DNA from: Sphingomonas sp.
GTDB taxonomy: Bacteria > Pseudomonadota > Alphaproteobacteria > Sphingomonadales > Sphingomonadaceae
DNA length: 64,000 nt
NCBI GenBank assembly: GCA_017418975.1
Contig: JAFOMG010000030.1
Location: 166,450-230,449, forward strand
Direction: 5' to 3'
Part shown: one piece after another, positions 42,278 through 53,868 of the stretch
Numbering within the stretch: the first letter of the stretch is position 1
Layout: each line of letters starts with the position of its first letter
Notes under the pieces: model-generated
What the model was told of the DNA's origin: nothing
The model's database searches: none
The model's input: only the letters and a program-made list of their open reading frames with translations
Made by a program: the position numbers and the translations under genes

Positions 42278-43183
42278 TCACTGATAGAGCGAGCCCGTGT
42301 TGACCACCGGCTGGGTGTCGCGCTCGCCGCACAGCACCACCATCAGGTTCGAGACCATCGCGGCGCGGCGTTCGTCGTCGAGATCGACCACCTGCTTGGC
42401 GGAGAGCTGGGCGAGCGCCATCTCGACCATGCCGACTGCGCCCTCGACCAAGGTCTGGCGGGCAGCGACCACCGCCTGCGCCTGCTGGCGGCGGAGCATC
42501 GCGCCGGCGATCTCCTGCGCATAGGCCAGGTGAGTGAAGCCGCATTCGTCGACCGTGATGCCGGCGACGCGCAGCCGGGCGATCAGCTCCTCGCGCAGCT
42601 CCGAGCCGACCTGGTCGTGATTGCCGCGCAGCGTGACTTCCTGATGCTCGAAATCGTCATAGGGATAGCGCGAGCCGATCGTGCGCACCGCCGCCTCGAT
42701 CTGGACGTTCACGAACGCCTTATAGTCGTCGACGTCGAACAGCGCCTGCGCCGTGTCGGTCACGCGCCACACCACCTGCGCCGCCATCTCGATCGGATTG
42801 CCGCGCAGGTCGTTCACCTTGATCCGCTCGGAAATGATGTTGTTGGCCCGCACCGAGACCTTCTTCTTGATCATCCACGGCCAGGTCCAGCGCAGGCCCG
42901 TGGTACGGTCCGTGCCCCGATAGTCGCCGAACAGCGTGATCACCGCCGCCTGGTTGGGCTGGAGCAGATAGAAGCCGCAAAGCACGAACAGCTCGATCAG
43001 GATCGAGGCGAGCAGCCAGGAAATCACGATCCAGTCCGCCATCCGGTCGATCTGGGTGAGCGCCCCCACCGTGGCAGCCAGCGCGACCAGCAGCACGAGG
43101 AGCATGCCATAGCCGCTCATGGTGATCGCGGACTTCTCGCTGCTCTGGCGCAGTGCCGGGGTGGCGCTACGAACGTCGGTCAT
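42278..43183 (-). CDS. SPFH/Band 7 domain membrane protein
   Basis: A 301-residue stomatin-like protein. Two N-terminal hydrophobic segments ([18 protein letters not shown] and [24 protein letters not shown]) precede the SPFH domain ([91 protein letters not shown]). SPFH proteins assemble membrane microdomain scaffolds. The second ATG (43183) is chosen by spacing from GGGAGG. It heads a five-gene minus-strand operon. Confidence 0.9.
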   Translation of the reverse strand: MTDVRSATPALRQSSEKSAITMSGYGMLLVLLVALAATVGALTQIDRMADWIVISWLLASILIELFVLCGFYLLQPNQAAVITLFGDYRGTDRTTGLRWTWPWMIKKKVSVRANNIISERIKVNDLRGNPIEMAAQVVWRVTDTAQALFDVDDYKAFVNVQIEAAVRTIGSRYPYDDFEHQEVTLRGNHDQVGSELREELIARLRVAGITVDECGFTHLAYAQEIAGAMLRRQQAQAVVAARQTLVEGAVGMVEMALAQLSAKQVVDLDDERRAAMVSNLMVVLCGERDTQPVVNTGSLYQ

Positions 43184-43203
43184 CATTACCTCCCGAAATT
43201 ATG

Positions 43204-43220
43204 ATATCGTATTTATATCG
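43204..43220 (-). promoter_or_regulatory. Direct CGATAT repeats in the SPFH operon promoter
   Basis: On the minus strand CGATAT occurs twice with its starts 11 bases apart (43220-43215 and 43209-43204), one helical turn, inside an AT-rich stretch 20 bases before the SPFH gene. A CATAAT -10-like hexamer follows. Such phased repeats are typical regulator binding sites. Confidence 0.5.
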
Positions 43221-43316
43221 ATTCGAGAGAGGCCGCAAGGCGGAATCGCCGGCCGTTCAGCTGGGGCTCATTCGGGCTGCGCGACGATCGGCCGATCTCG
43301 ATCCGGGGGGACATCG

Positions 43317-44693
43317 ATGCGACCGCTCCTGCTTGCCCTGTGCGTGGCCCTGCTGCCCCCGGCCACGCCGGTCTCGGCACGGCCCGCCGCCGCCGCGGCG
43401 ATCGCGGGCGAGGCGGATGCCGCGCTGGCCGCCGCCGTCCCCTCCGGCGGCTCGGGCGCCACCGTCCTGATCGCGCGCGGCGACACGATCCTCTACCGGC
43501 GGACGCGGGGCATGGCCGAGGCCGAGCTCGGCGTGCCGATGGCGCCGGACCAGATCTTCCGGATCGCCTCGATCACCAAGAGCTTCACCGCTGCGCTGAT
43601 CGTGCAGATGGCCGAGCGCGGCGAGGTGGCGCTGGACGCGCCGGCGGCCCGCTACCTGCCCGAGCTGCCGCTCGATCCGCGCATCACGCTGCGCCAGCTG
43701 CTGAGCCACACCGCCGGGATCGCGGAGAATGACGCCACGCCGCAGCCGCCCTTCGGCCCGGGCGAGGTCCCGCTGGCGCAGCAGGTCGCGCGGATCGCGG
43801 CGCGGCCGCTGCGCTTCGCCCCGGGCACCGAGCAGCGCTATTCCAATTCGGGCTATATGCTGCTGGGCGCGGTGATCGAGAAGGTGACCGGCCAATCCTG
43901 GGACGAGGCGATGCGCACCCGCCTGTTCGCGCCGCTGGGGCTCGCCGACACCGCCTATGACCGCCGGGACGCGATCGTGGCGCGGCGAGTGGCGGGATAT
44001 ACGCTGGCCGATGGGCAGCTCCGCAACGCCGCGGCATTCAACATGTCGCTCCCCAAGACCGCGGGATCGCTGCGATCCTCGGCGGCGGACCTGATGCGCT
44101 GGATGCGCGCGCTGGCGCATGGCCGGGTGGTGAGCGCGGCCGGCTTCGCCCAGATGGCACGGCCAGCGCTTGCCGACGTGCCGCTGCAGGAGCGCTACGG
44201 GCTGGGCCTTTATGTCTGGCAGGTCCGCGGGCAGACGGCGATCGGGCACACCGGCCAGATCGACGGCTTCGCATCCGCGCTGCTCTATCTCCCGGCGTCG
44301 GACACGGTGATCGTCGTGCTCGCGAACAACGACGCGTTCGATGCGCAGACGCTGGCGCGGCGCATGGCGGCGATCGCCCTCGGCAAGCCCTATCCGCTGC
44401 CGCTCTCCGAACGGGCACTGCCCCCGGAAGCGGCCGCGCTGCCCGGGGTCTATGGCAACGATCCGGCGACGATGCGCACGCTCGCGATTGCCGGGGGCCG
44501 GCTCACCATCGCCCGCGCCGGACGCGCGGCGATCCCGGTCATGCTCGATGCGCGGGGCGATATCCGCTTCCTGCCCGACGAGATCAGCTATTTCACCCCG
44601 GTCCGCGATGCCGCGGGCAAGGTGATCCGGCTCGACTATTTCGCCAAGGGCGAGGGCCCGGCCCTGGCGCTGCCGCGCACGGACCCGCGCTAG
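43317..44693 (+). CDS. Serine hydrolase, class C beta-lactamase fold, exported
   Basis: A 458-residue exported enzyme with a signal peptide (MRPLLLALCVALLPPATPVSA-R). Catalytic motifs: Ser85-x-x-Lys88 (SITK), Tyr175-Ser-Asn (YSN) and HTG in AIGHTGQIDGF. Such proteins are D-aminopeptidases, esterases or beta-lactamases; the substrate cannot be chosen here. The C-terminal extension of about 110 residues (LPGVYGNDPATMRTL) is a small beta-barrel as in the D-aminopeptidase group. GGGGGGACA precedes the ATG. Confidence 0.88.
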   Translation: MRPLLLALCVALLPPATPVSARPAAAAAIAGEADAALAAAVPSGGSGATVLIARGDTILYRRTRGMAEAELGVPMAPDQIFRIASITKSFTAALIVQMAERGEVALDAPAARYLPELPLDPRITLRQLLSHTAGIAENDATPQPPFGPGEVPLAQQVARIAARPLRFAPGTEQRYSNSGYMLLGAVIEKVTGQSWDEAMRTRLFAPLGLADTAYDRRDAIVARRVAGYTLADGQLRNAAAFNMSLPKTAGSLRSSAADLMRWMRALAHGRVVSAAGFAQMARPALADVPLQERYGLGLYVWQVRGQTAIGHTGQIDGFASALLYLPASDTVIVVLANNDAFDAQTLARRMAAIALGKPYPLPLSERALPPEAAALPGVYGNDPATMRTLAIAGGRLTIARAGRAAIPVMLDARGDIRFLPDEISYFTPVRDAAGKVIRLDYFAKGEGPALALPRTDPR

Positions 44694-44699
44694 GTTGGG

Positions 44700-44770
44700 G
44701 CCTCATAACCCCGGCCTTGCGCCGGGATGACGGCGGAGAATCAGATACTTGTTCGGGTTCTCGCCCCAGG
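44700..44770. repeat. Dispersed repeat, copy B (shortened)
   Basis: CCCCGGCCTTGCGCCGGGATGACGG, then AGAATCAGATACTTGTTCGGGTTCTCGCCCCAGG; the same string is in 59046-59178 and 10270-10335, with the middle of copies A and C missing. Confidence 0.6.
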
Positions 44771-44774
44771 CACG

Positions 44775-44810
44775 AAGAGGCCGCCGGAGTTTCCCCCGGC
44801 GGCCCCTTTT
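44775..44810. terminator. Terminator between convergent hydrolase and pal genes
   Basis: AAGAGGCCGCCGG pairs with CCGGCGGCCCCTT (one mismatch) around an 8-base loop; TTTT at 44807-44810 serves the plus-strand hydrolase gene, and the hairpin may also serve pal on the minus strand. Confidence 0.75.
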
Positions 44811-44826
44811 CCAAAGCGCGAGCGCC

Positions 44827-45339
44827 CTAGCTGATGACGATCGTCACCGCGCGGCGGTTCTGCGCCCAGCTGGCATCGTCAGAGCCCAGCGCGATCGGGC
44901 GCTCCTTGCCATAGCTGATCGTGGTGATCCGCGCCGGCGAGATGCCGCGCGAGGCCAGATAGTTCTTGGCGGCATTGGCGCGGCGATCGCCCAGCGCGAG
45001 ATTATACTCGCGCGTGCCGCGCTCGTCGCAATGCCCCTCGATCGTGATCCGGGTGTTGGGATGGCTCGTCAGCCACTGCGCCTGGCTGTCCAGGATCGCG
45101 CGTGCCTCGGGATCGATGTCATATTGGTCGAACGCGAAATGCACGGTGTCGCTCGACACTTCGCGGCGGAACTGCTCGTTGATCGGCGCCGCGACCGTGT
45201 CGCTGTCGCCCTCGCCCGGATTGACCGGGCCGGTTTCCGACGGCGCGGGCGGAATCGTGGTCGCGTCGCGCTTCTTGGCACAGCCCGCGGTGGCGATCAG
45301 CGCGATGCCGAGCACCAGGCCGGTCGTGATCTTGGACAT
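44827..45339 (-). CDS. pal: Peptidoglycan-associated lipoprotein Pal
   Basis: A 170-residue outer-membrane lipoprotein that grips peptidoglycan and couples with TolB/TolA during cell constriction. Lipobox IATAGC; OmpA-like domain with the binding motif NLALGDRRANAAKNYL and GHCDERGT. AAGGAGAAAAG precedes the ATG. Last gene of the tol operon, 68 bases after tolB. Confidence 0.96.
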   Translation of the reverse strand: MSKITTGLVLGIALIATAGCAKKRDATTIPPAPSETGPVNPGEGDSDTVAAPINEQFRREVSSDTVHFAFDQYDIDPEARAILDSQAQWLTSHPNTRITIEGHCDERGTREYNLALGDRRANAAKNYLASRGISPARITTISYGKERPIALGSDDASWAQNRRAVTIVIS

Positions 45340-45407
45340 GGTCTTTTCTCCTTTTCTCAGCGCACCCGGTCCGCTTGCCAGGGCCTTAGCACGAATGCCG
45401 TTACGTT

Positions 45408-46790
45408 TCAGGGACGAATCGGTCCCCAACTGGGATCCGACCCATCGAGCGGCGTCGGAATCCGCCGCGCATTGGTGCCGGTGAGGTCCACCGACCACAG
45501 GTCCGGGCGGCCCGAGCCCTGGGCCGAGCGGAAGAACATCAGCACCCGGCCGTTGGGCGACCAGCTCGGCGCCTCGTCGCCCCAGCTGTTGGTGAGCAGC
45601 TTCTCGCCGCCGCCGCCCGGGTTCATGACTCCGATGCGGAACGCGCCGCCGCCGGTGCGGGTGAAGGCGATCAGATCGCCGCGCGGGCTCCACACCGGCG
45701 TGGCGTAGCGCCCGCCGCCGAAGCTGATCCGGTGCTGGTTCGAGCCGTCGGCGTTCATCACATAGAGCTGCTGCGTGCCGCTGCGATCGCTCTCGAACAC
45801 GATCTTCGATCCGTCGGGCGAATAGCTGCCGCCGGTGTCGATGCCCGGCGAGTTGGTCAGCCGCTGCGGCTCGCCGCCGGCCGATGCGATGCGGTAGATA
45901 TCGGTATTGCCGGCCTGCGCCATCGAGAACAGCACGAAGCGCCCGTCGGGCGAGAAGCGCGGCGCGAAGCTGAGGCTGACATTGGAGACGAGCAGCCGGT
46001 TCTCGCGCGTTCCCATGTCGTAGACATAGATGGCCGGCTTGCGCTGCGTGTAGCTCATATAGACGATCGCGTTCTGCTTCGGGCTCATGCGCGGCGTGAG
46101 CACGATCGACTGGCCGTTGGTCAGGAAGCGGTGGTTGGCGCCGTCCTGGTCCATGATCGCCAGCTGCTTGCGGCGCTTGTTCTTGGGGCCGGTCTCCGCG
46201 ACATACACTACCTGGCTGTCGAAATACGGCCCCTCGCCGGTGAGCTTCGAATAGACGGCGTCGGCGCATTTGTGCGCGGCGCGCCGCCAGTCGGCCGGCG
46301 AGACGACGAAGCCCTGGCGGACCAGCTCGCTCTGCAGCAGCACGTCGTAGAGATAGCAGCCCACGGTGAGCGAGCCATTGCCATTGGCGCGGACATAGCC
46401 CTGGATGATCGCCTGGTTGCCGCTCCAGCTGCCGTAATTGGGCGCGGTCACTTCGCTATAGGCGATGCCGCGACTGGCCGAGGGGCCGCGCGTCTTGAAC
46501 AGGCCGGTGTTGCGCAGATCGTCCTCGACCACCTGGGCGAGCTTGGCGCCGAGCTGGTCGGTCGGGCCGGCCGGGGTGGAGACGCTCTCCGAGGTGGGCA
46601 TCGCCGGAATCGCGATGACGAGGTCCTTGGCGGCGGTGTTGGTCACGTCGACGCTGAGCGGCTGGTCCTGCGGCTGCGGCTGCGGCTGCGCCTGTTGCTG
46701 CGGAGCGGGCGCCGGCACGTCCTGCGCCTGCGCGACGGTGGCGGCAGTGCTCGCCAGCAGGGCCGCGATCGTCAGATGGGCAAATTTCAT
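45408..46790 (-). CDS. tolB: Tol-Pal system beta-propeller protein TolB
   Basis: A 460-residue periplasmic protein. Signal peptide MKFAHLTIAALLASTAATVAQA-Q, then a Gln/Pro-rich linker, the N-terminal domain (LAQVVEDDLRNTGLFKT) and a six-bladed propeller (repeats such as RFSPDGRFVLFSM, SYSPDGSKIVFESD, VWSPRGDLIAFT, SWSPNGRVLMF). It shuttles between Pal and TolA. Starts two bases after tolA. The linker is longer and more proline-rich than in enterics. Confidence 0.96.
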   Translation of the reverse strand: MKFAHLTIAALLASTAATVAQAQDVPAPAPQQQAQPQPQPQDQPLSVDVTNTAAKDLVIAIPAMPTSESVSTPAGPTDQLGAKLAQVVEDDLRNTGLFKTRGPSASRGIAYSEVTAPNYGSWSGNQAIIQGYVRANGNGSLTVGCYLYDVLLQSELVRQGFVVSPADWRRAAHKCADAVYSKLTGEGPYFDSQVVYVAETGPKNKRRKQLAIMDQDGANHRFLTNGQSIVLTPRMSPKQNAIVYMSYTQRKPAIYVYDMGTRENRLLVSNVSLSFAPRFSPDGRFVLFSMAQAGNTDIYRIASAGGEPQRLTNSPGIDTGGSYSPDGSKIVFESDRSGTQQLYVMNADGSNQHRISFGGGRYATPVWSPRGDLIAFTRTGGGAFRIGVMNPGGGGEKLLTNSWGDEAPSWSPNGRVLMFFRSAQGSGRPDLWSVDLTGTNARRIPTPLDGSDPSWGPIRP

Positions 46791-46792
46791 CT

Positions 46793-47586
46793 TCACAGAT
46801 CCTCGTACAAAACCGGGGCGATGACTTTCCACGCATCATAGAATTGCGCGGGCAGCTTGAAGGGAGCGGCGAGCTTCACCGCGCGGATCGCGCGATCCTT
46901 GGCGAGATCGGCCTGGGCGCGGTTGCTGTCGGTGATGCCGGTCTGCGTCACTTGCGGCTCGCTGGCGAGCGTGCCGTCCTGGTTGAGCCTGACGGTCACC
47001 TTGGTGCGCAGCTTGTCCGAATCGGCGCCGCTGGGGGGAGCCCAGTGGGGGCGGATCTGGCGGATGATGGCGGCGCTGAGCGCGGCCCTGACCTCGGGGC
47101 CCGCGGTCGCGGCCGGCGGCGCGACGGATGCGCTCTTGCTCGGCTTGTCGTTGATGCCGTTGAGCAGCCCGTCGAGCCGCCCGGTCGGCGCGACCGGGCG
47201 CTGGGCGGGGGGACGCGCGGGCGCCTGGGCCGGGGCGGCCTTGGGCGGCGTCTTCGGCGCGGGCTTCACTGCATCGGGCGCGGGCACGGGCTTGGGCGGC
47301 GCCGGCTGCGGCTTGGCGATCGGCTGCGGATTGGGCGCGGGCTCGGGCGGCGCGCTGTCCGGCTCGATCGGCGCTTCCACCGGCGCGAGCTTGGGAGCCG
47401 GCGCTTCGCTGGTCGGATTGGGCGACGTGCTCTCCAGCGCGACCTGATCGACCAGCGCAACTTCGATCGGCACGGGCTTGAGCTTCAGGGGATTGGGGGT
47501 GGCGAGGAAGCCGACCGACAGGATGCCGAAGAGCGCGACATGCCCCAGCACCGCAACCGTCAGCCCTGCTCCCTCGGCCCGGTCCA

Positions 47587-47587
<1 letters not shown>
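46793..47587 (-). CDS. tolA: TolA-like protein with proline-rich linker
   Basis: A 264-residue inner-membrane protein. One N-terminal transmembrane helix (LTVAVLGHVALFGILSVGFLA), a long Pro/Ala/Lys-rich periplasm-spanning linker (residues 55-140) and a TonB/TolA-type C-terminal domain (RPHWAPPSGADSDKLRTKVTVRLNQDGTL). It would link TolQR proton energy to Pal. The usual alpha-helical TolA domain II is replaced by a proline-rich stretch. ATG at 47587 overlaps tolR's stop. Confidence 0.9.
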
Positions 47588-48030
<443 letters not shown>

Positions 48031-48034
48031 CGGA

Positions 48035-48724
<690 letters not shown>

Positions 48725-48731
48725 GATCGGT

Positions 48732-49178
48732 TCAGGTCCCCTTGAAGAGCAGCGGTTCGAAACGTTCCATCCACGCCGCCGGCTGGCGGCGCGGACGGCC
48801 GGACGGGGCGACGAACACCGCCTCGATCTCCGCTTCGGCCACTATGGTAACGTCGCGCATGACTCGTTGATGAATGTCCACTGCGGCGGGGCGCAACCGG
48901 ACCAGCCGGCTGACCACCACCAGTTCGTCGCCCAGGCGCGCCGGCGCCCGGTAGCGAATATTCGCCTCGCGCAGCGCATAGGCGCCCTCGCCCGCTTCGT
49001 GCGCCGCGCGCTGATCGATGCCGGCAAGCGCCAGCATATCCGAGCGGGCCCGCTCCATGAACCGGAGATAGTTGGCGTGATAGACCACCCCGCTCAGATC
49101 GGTGTCCTCGAAATAGACACGCAGGACGAAATGATGCTCGAGGCCCGCGAAGCGGCCAGGGGCAAAGGATGCGTCCAT
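48732..49178 (-). CDS. ybgC: Tol-Pal associated acyl-CoA thioesterase
   Basis: A 148-residue hot-dog thioesterase. Signature YFEDTDLSGVVYHANYLRFMERAR contains the catalytic Asp, then IRYRAPARLGDELVV. In many proteobacteria ybgC heads the tol cluster and supports lipid homeostasis. It is 45 bases downstream of ruvB and directly before tolQ. Confidence 0.94.
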   Translation of the reverse strand: MDASFAPGRFAGLEHHFVLRVYFEDTDLSGVVYHANYLRFMERARSDMLALAGIDQRAAHEAGEGAYALREANIRYRAPARLGDELVVVSRLVRLRPAAVDIHQRVMRDVTIVAEAEIEAVFVAPSGRPRRQPAAWMERFEPLLFKGT

Positions 49179-49223
49179 GGCCGGCCACCTAACCCAGCGA
49201 TTCCGCCGGGGGAACCCCTTGCC

Positions 49224-50242
<1,019 letters not shown>

Positions 50243-50246
<4 letters not shown>

Positions 50247-50647
50247 GCTGCCGCCCAAAGCTCGCAATATCCCTCGCCGGTCAACACCTCGACCGCATTG
50301 AAGCGCCGCTGGAGATAGCGCAGGACATCTTCGGGGAAAGCTGCACGCGCCTGCGCCAGGTTCGCATCCTCCGGCAAGCCGGGAAGATAGGCGGCCACGC
50401 TGCGCTCGCCCAGATAATGCCGCGCGCGCACCGGCGCGGCAGGGTCGCCAAAGAAATAATCGAGGAAATTATAGTCCTGCACGAGCTCGCCGTGATCGAA
50501 CATCATGTCGCGCCCATGCGTGATGCGGAAGGGCGCGCCCAGGTCGCCCGCCTCGAACGACAGGAACGGCGAAGGCGGCTCGCCGGGAACGGTCCAGCCA
50601 GCCATGCCCTGCCAGCCGGGGACGAAGGGATGATCGACCTTGCTCAT
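50243..50647 (-). CDS. Small conserved-looking protein of unknown function
   Basis: A 134-residue soluble protein, not recognised. It is rich in aromatic residues and acidic loops ([36 protein letters not shown]). ATGA overlaps both ends: its start with the DUF4337 stop and its stop with the ruvB start, so all three are translationally coupled. Start at 50647 (MSKVDHPF) is supported by this overlap. Confidence 0.6.
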
Positions 50648-51198
50648 CCCAGCAGCCCGCTCAGCAGCGCCGGGTGGAAGCTCCAGCCCAGGAACCCGCA
50701 CAGCCCCATGAACAGCCCGAAGGCGCCGAAGCCCCAGGCCACCCAGAGCAGCCAGCCGCTCTCCACCAGCGCAGCGACGGCGGCGACCGAGATGGCGGTG
50801 GCGACCGATGCGTCGCTCGCGTCGAACTGGTCGTCATGCACGTTCAGCGCATCGTAGAGATCGCTCCGCGCCTTCGCATCGGCGGCCAGGCCCGGCGCTT
50901 CCGCCTTATACTTCGCGATGTCGCGGTCGAGCCCGGCGAGCACCGGCGCCGCGCGCTTCGGATCGGCCAGCAGGGCGATCTGGAGCCGGCTCGCCTCGGC
51001 GACATGCTGCTTGGTCTTGGCCGCCTGATACTGGTTCCACTTGTCGACCGAATCGGACTGGGCCTGCTGCATCGCCTGGACGATGTTGCCGTCCTTGATC
51101 CCGCACACCCCCATGAACACGGACAGCACCACCACCGTGATCGCCACGTTCCGGTTGAGCGACTTGTCCTTGGCCTCGGCGCTGACTTCGATTTCCAT
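50644..51198 (-). CDS. DUF4337 membrane protein
   Basis: A 184-residue protein of the DUF4337 family. It has a basic start (EAKDKSLNRNVAITVVVLSVFMGVCGI, one helix), a coiled region typical of the family (QAQSDSVDKWNQYQAAKTKQHVAEASRLQIAL) and two C-terminal helices (ATAISVAAVAALVESGWLLWVAWGFGAFGLFMGL). Function unknown. Heads a coupled string leading to ruvB. Confidence 0.85.
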   Translation of the reverse strand: MEIEVSAEAKDKSLNRNVAITVVVLSVFMGVCGIKDGNIVQAMQQAQSDSVDKWNQYQAAKTKQHVAEASRLQIALLADPKRAAPVLAGLDRDIAKYKAEAPGLAADAKARSDLYDALNVHDDQFDASDASVATAISVAAVAALVESGWLLWVAWGFGAFGLFMGLCGFLGWSFHPALLSGLLG

Positions 51199-51243
51199 GG
51201 CCCCGCCCTATTCCTCTCGCGGCGACGCGGCTAGACCGGGCGC

Positions 51244-52182
51244 ATGGCGCGCCCGGACCTGCTGCTCGCAACGCCGATTTCCGCGCCGCTGCGCGCGGCG
51301 CTCGCCGAACGCTTCACCCTGCACGAGGGCGATCCGCCGCCGGGCGTCCGCGCGGTGGTGGGCGGCGGCATGGCGAAGATCGATGCCGCGCTGCTCGCCC
51401 GCCTCCCCGCGCTGGAGATCGTCGCGATCCACGGCGTCGGCCATGACCGGGTCGATCTCGACGCACTCGACGCGCGCGGCATCCGCATCACCACCACGGC
51501 GGGCGTCCTGACCGAGGATGTCGCCGACCAGGCGATCGCGCTGATGCTGGCCGTGCAGCGGCGCATCGCGGCGAACGACGCGCTGGTGCGGGCGGGCGGC
51601 TGGACCGCTCCGCTCGGCCGGCGGGCCAGCGGGCGCCGCATCGCGATCTTCGGGCTCGGCCAGATAGGGCATGCGATCGCGCTGCGGGCCGCGCCCTTCG
51701 CCGGCGAGCTGCTCTACGCCGCGCGCTCCGAAAAGCCGGTGCCGTGGCGTTTCGTGCCCGATATCGCCGCGCTGGCGGAAGCGAGCGACGTGCTGATCCT
51801 CGCCGCGACCGGCGGGCCCGCGACGCGGCGCATCGTCGATGCCGCCGTGCTCGACCGGCTGGGGCCCGGCGGCGTGCTGATCAACATCGCCCGCGGCAGC
51901 CTGGTCGATCAGGACGCGCTGGTCGCCGCGCTGGCCGCGGGCCGCATCGCCGGCGCCGGGCTCGACGTCTTCGCCGAGGAGCCGCAGGTGCCCCAGGCGC
52001 TGCGCGCGATGGACCAGGTGGTGCTCGCCCCCCATCAGGGCAGCGCGACCGAGGAAGCCCGTATCGCGATGCGCGAACTGGTGCTCGCCAATCTCGACGC
52101 GCATTTCGCCGGCAGGCCGCTGGTAACGCCGCTGCGCCGGGAGCGCCGGGCAGTCAGTCATGTCGTTCCACCGCGCCGGTGA
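51244..52182 (+). CDS. D-2-hydroxyacid dehydrogenase family protein
   Basis: A 312-residue NAD(P)-dependent dehydrogenase that reduces a 2-oxo acid such as hydroxypyruvate or glyoxylate. Rossmann motif IFGLGQIGHAIA, catalytic Arg in NIARGSLVDQDAL, Glu in DVFAEEPQVP, His in LAPHQGSAT. The substrate-domain hinge GVGHDRVDLDAL is visible. The gene lies on the plus strand between the ruvA and ruvB gene strings and overlaps the convergent GFA gene by 29 bases. Confidence 0.88.
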   Translation: MARPDLLLATPISAPLRAALAERFTLHEGDPPPGVRAVVGGGMAKIDAALLARLPALEIVAIHGVGHDRVDLDALDARGIRITTTAGVLTEDVADQAIALMLAVQRRIAANDALVRAGGWTAPLGRRASGRRIAIFGLGQIGHAIALRAAPFAGELLYAARSEKPVPWRFVPDIAALAEASDVLILAATGGPATRRIVDAAVLDRLGPGGVLINIARGSLVDQDALVAALAAGRIAGAGLDVFAEEPQVPQALRAMDQVVLAPHQGSATEEARIAMRELVLANLDAHFAGRPLVTPLRRERRAVSHVVPPRR

Positions 52183-52552
52183 TCTCGACCCAGGCGCATT
52201 GGCGCTCCCCCCACACCGAGACGGTGGGCGCAGGGAAGGCGGGATCGGCAAAGGCGCCCACCGGAATCGCGATGGTGTCGGGGATGCCGCCGCCATCGTA
52301 CCAGACATTGCCGCCGCAGATCGGGCAGAAGTGAAAGCCGGCCGGCGGCCCGCCACTCTCCGACGCCGCGATCCATTCGGTCGACCGGCCGGTGATCGTC
52401 ACCTGCCCCGCCGGAAAGCGCGCCTGCACCGCGAAGGCCGATCCGCTGCGCTGCTTGCAGTTCAAGCAATGGCAGACCGAGATGCGCACCGGCTCGCCCA
52501 CGCATTCGGCGCGGAGCTGGCCGCAGCGGCAGGCGGCGGTGCGCACCGTCAC
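52154..52552 (-). CDS. GFA family protein (Mss4-like zinc fold)
   Basis: A 132-residue zinc protein related to glutathione-dependent formaldehyde-activating enzyme. Cysteines: CRCGQL, CHCLNC, CPICGG, arranged as two zinc sites, with [12 protein letters not shown] and [14 protein letters not shown]. Family members rarely have a proven activity. It starts with GTG overlapping the ruvA stop (GTGA), so coupled translation is likely. Confidence 0.88.
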   Translation of the reverse strand: MTVRTAACRCGQLRAECVGEPVRISVCHCLNCKQRSGSAFAVQARFPAGQVTITGRSTEWIAASESGGPPAGFHFCPICGGNVWYDGGGIPDTIAIPVGAFADPAFPAPTVSVWGERQCAWVEITGAVERHD

Positions 52553-53148
52553 TTCGCCGCCTTGCGCAGCGCCAGCCGCACCAGCGCATCCAGCGTCGCG
52601 CCGGCACCCAGCTCGTCCGCGGCGGCATTGACCGCGGCGCTCGCCTCGGCCGGCCTGAAGCCCAGGTTGAGCATCGCCGAGATCGCATCCGGCGCCGCGC
52701 CGCCCGCCGCCGCGGCGCCCGGGCCGCCACCGCCGCCGAGCGCCACGCCACCGGCCTTGTCCTTGAGCTCGTTGACGATGCGCTGGGCCAGCTTGGGACC
52801 GACGCCGTTCGCCCGCGCGATCATCGCCGAATCGGCGCGCGCCATGGCGGTCTGCACTTCCTCGGGCGACAGGATCGAAAGGATGGCCAGCGCCACCTTG
52901 GCGCCGACGCCCTGCACGCTGGTGAGCAGGCGGAACCAGTCGCGCTCGCTCGCGGTGGCGAAGCCCATCAGCCGGATCGAATCCTCGCTCACCAGCATCT
53001 CGGTGTGGAGGGTGACCGACCCGCCGGTGGCGCCCAGCGCAGTGATCGTCCGGCCCGAGGCACCGGCGAGATAGCCGACGCCGTTCACGTCGATCACGAC
53101 ATGGTCGAGCCCGGTCGCTTCCAGCCGGCCCTTGAGGTGCGCGATCAT
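52549..53148 (-). CDS. ruvA: Holliday junction DNA-binding protein RuvA
   Basis: A 199-residue protein that binds four-way junctions and loads RuvB. Domain I ([28 protein letters not shown]), two helix-hairpin-helix motifs ([14 protein letters not shown] and [18 protein letters not shown]), a glycine/alanine linker and domain III ([17 protein letters not shown]). AGGGGATCG precedes the ATG. Followed by GFA on the same strand rather than ruvB. Confidence 0.96.
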   Translation of the reverse strand: MIAHLKGRLEATGLDHVVIDVNGVGYLAGASGRTITALGATGGSVTLHTEMLVSEDSIRLMGFATASERDWFRLLTSVQGVGAKVALAILSILSPEEVQTAMARADSAMIARANGVGPKLAQRIVNELKDKAGGVALGGGGGPGAAAAGGAAPDAISAMLNLGFRPAEASAAVNAAADELGAGATLDALVRLALRKAAK

Positions 53149-53389
53149 CGCCGATCCCCTGCGCGGAAGTTTACGAAGTCCAGGCTGTGCCTTCCCCGAT
53201 TTCCCCGCCGCACGCGGCATCCGGCGAATGGTGGGCAGGCGGAGCAGGGGCGGAGGCGCGCGCGCATGCCCGGTACATAAACGGAACAAGCGGGGGGAGG
53301 GAAGCGAAATCACCGCATCCCCGCCGGGCATCGACGCCGGGCCGGGTCGTGCTACCGTGACGCCGGGGCAAAGCCAGGGGGAAATCGAA

Positions 53390-53809
53390 ATGGCGTTCTG
53401 GAAGGTGGACCTGACCACGGAGGACGGCGCGCTGGGCGCCGCGCAGCTGGGCGGCTATGCCTGTTTCGTCGCCGCGGCGCTGAGCGCCTTCGGGCTGCTG
53501 ATCGTGGGCTGGTATCTGGGGACGCCCGGCGCGCCGGAGGCGACGATGGTGCTCGGCGTCGCCGCGGCCGAGACGGTGCTCTTCGCGGTCGCGGGCTTCC
53601 GCCTGCGCGCGGGGCGCGGGCTGGCTTGGGGCAGCGTCGCGGCGTTCCTGCTCGTGCTCGAATTCCTCGGCAAGCTCGCCACGCTCAACATCATGGGCCT
53701 GGTCATCAACGCGGTGCTGACGATCGGCGTGATCAACGGCCTGCGCGGCGCGCGGGCGCTGAGGCGCAACGCATTCGATGGCGACGAGGCCGCGGCGATC
53801 TTCGAATAG
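53390..53809 (+). CDS. Four-helix membrane protein of unknown function
   Basis: A 139-residue protein with four hydrophobic helices ([75 protein letters not shown]). AGGGGGAAATCGA precedes the ATG at 53390. No family recognised. It is one of two plus-strand genes between ruvA and ruvC. Confidence 0.65.
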   Translation: MAFWKVDLTTEDGALGAAQLGGYACFVAAALSAFGLLIVGWYLGTPGAPEATMVLGVAAAETVLFAVAGFRLRAGRGLAWGSVAAFLLVLEFLGKLATLNIMGLVINAVLTIGVINGLRGARALRRNAFDGDEAAAIFE

Positions 53810-53868
53810 CCCTGGCGGAACGATCGCCGCCTTCCCACCTGCAGGGCGAGGACATCGGGGGGAATCGA

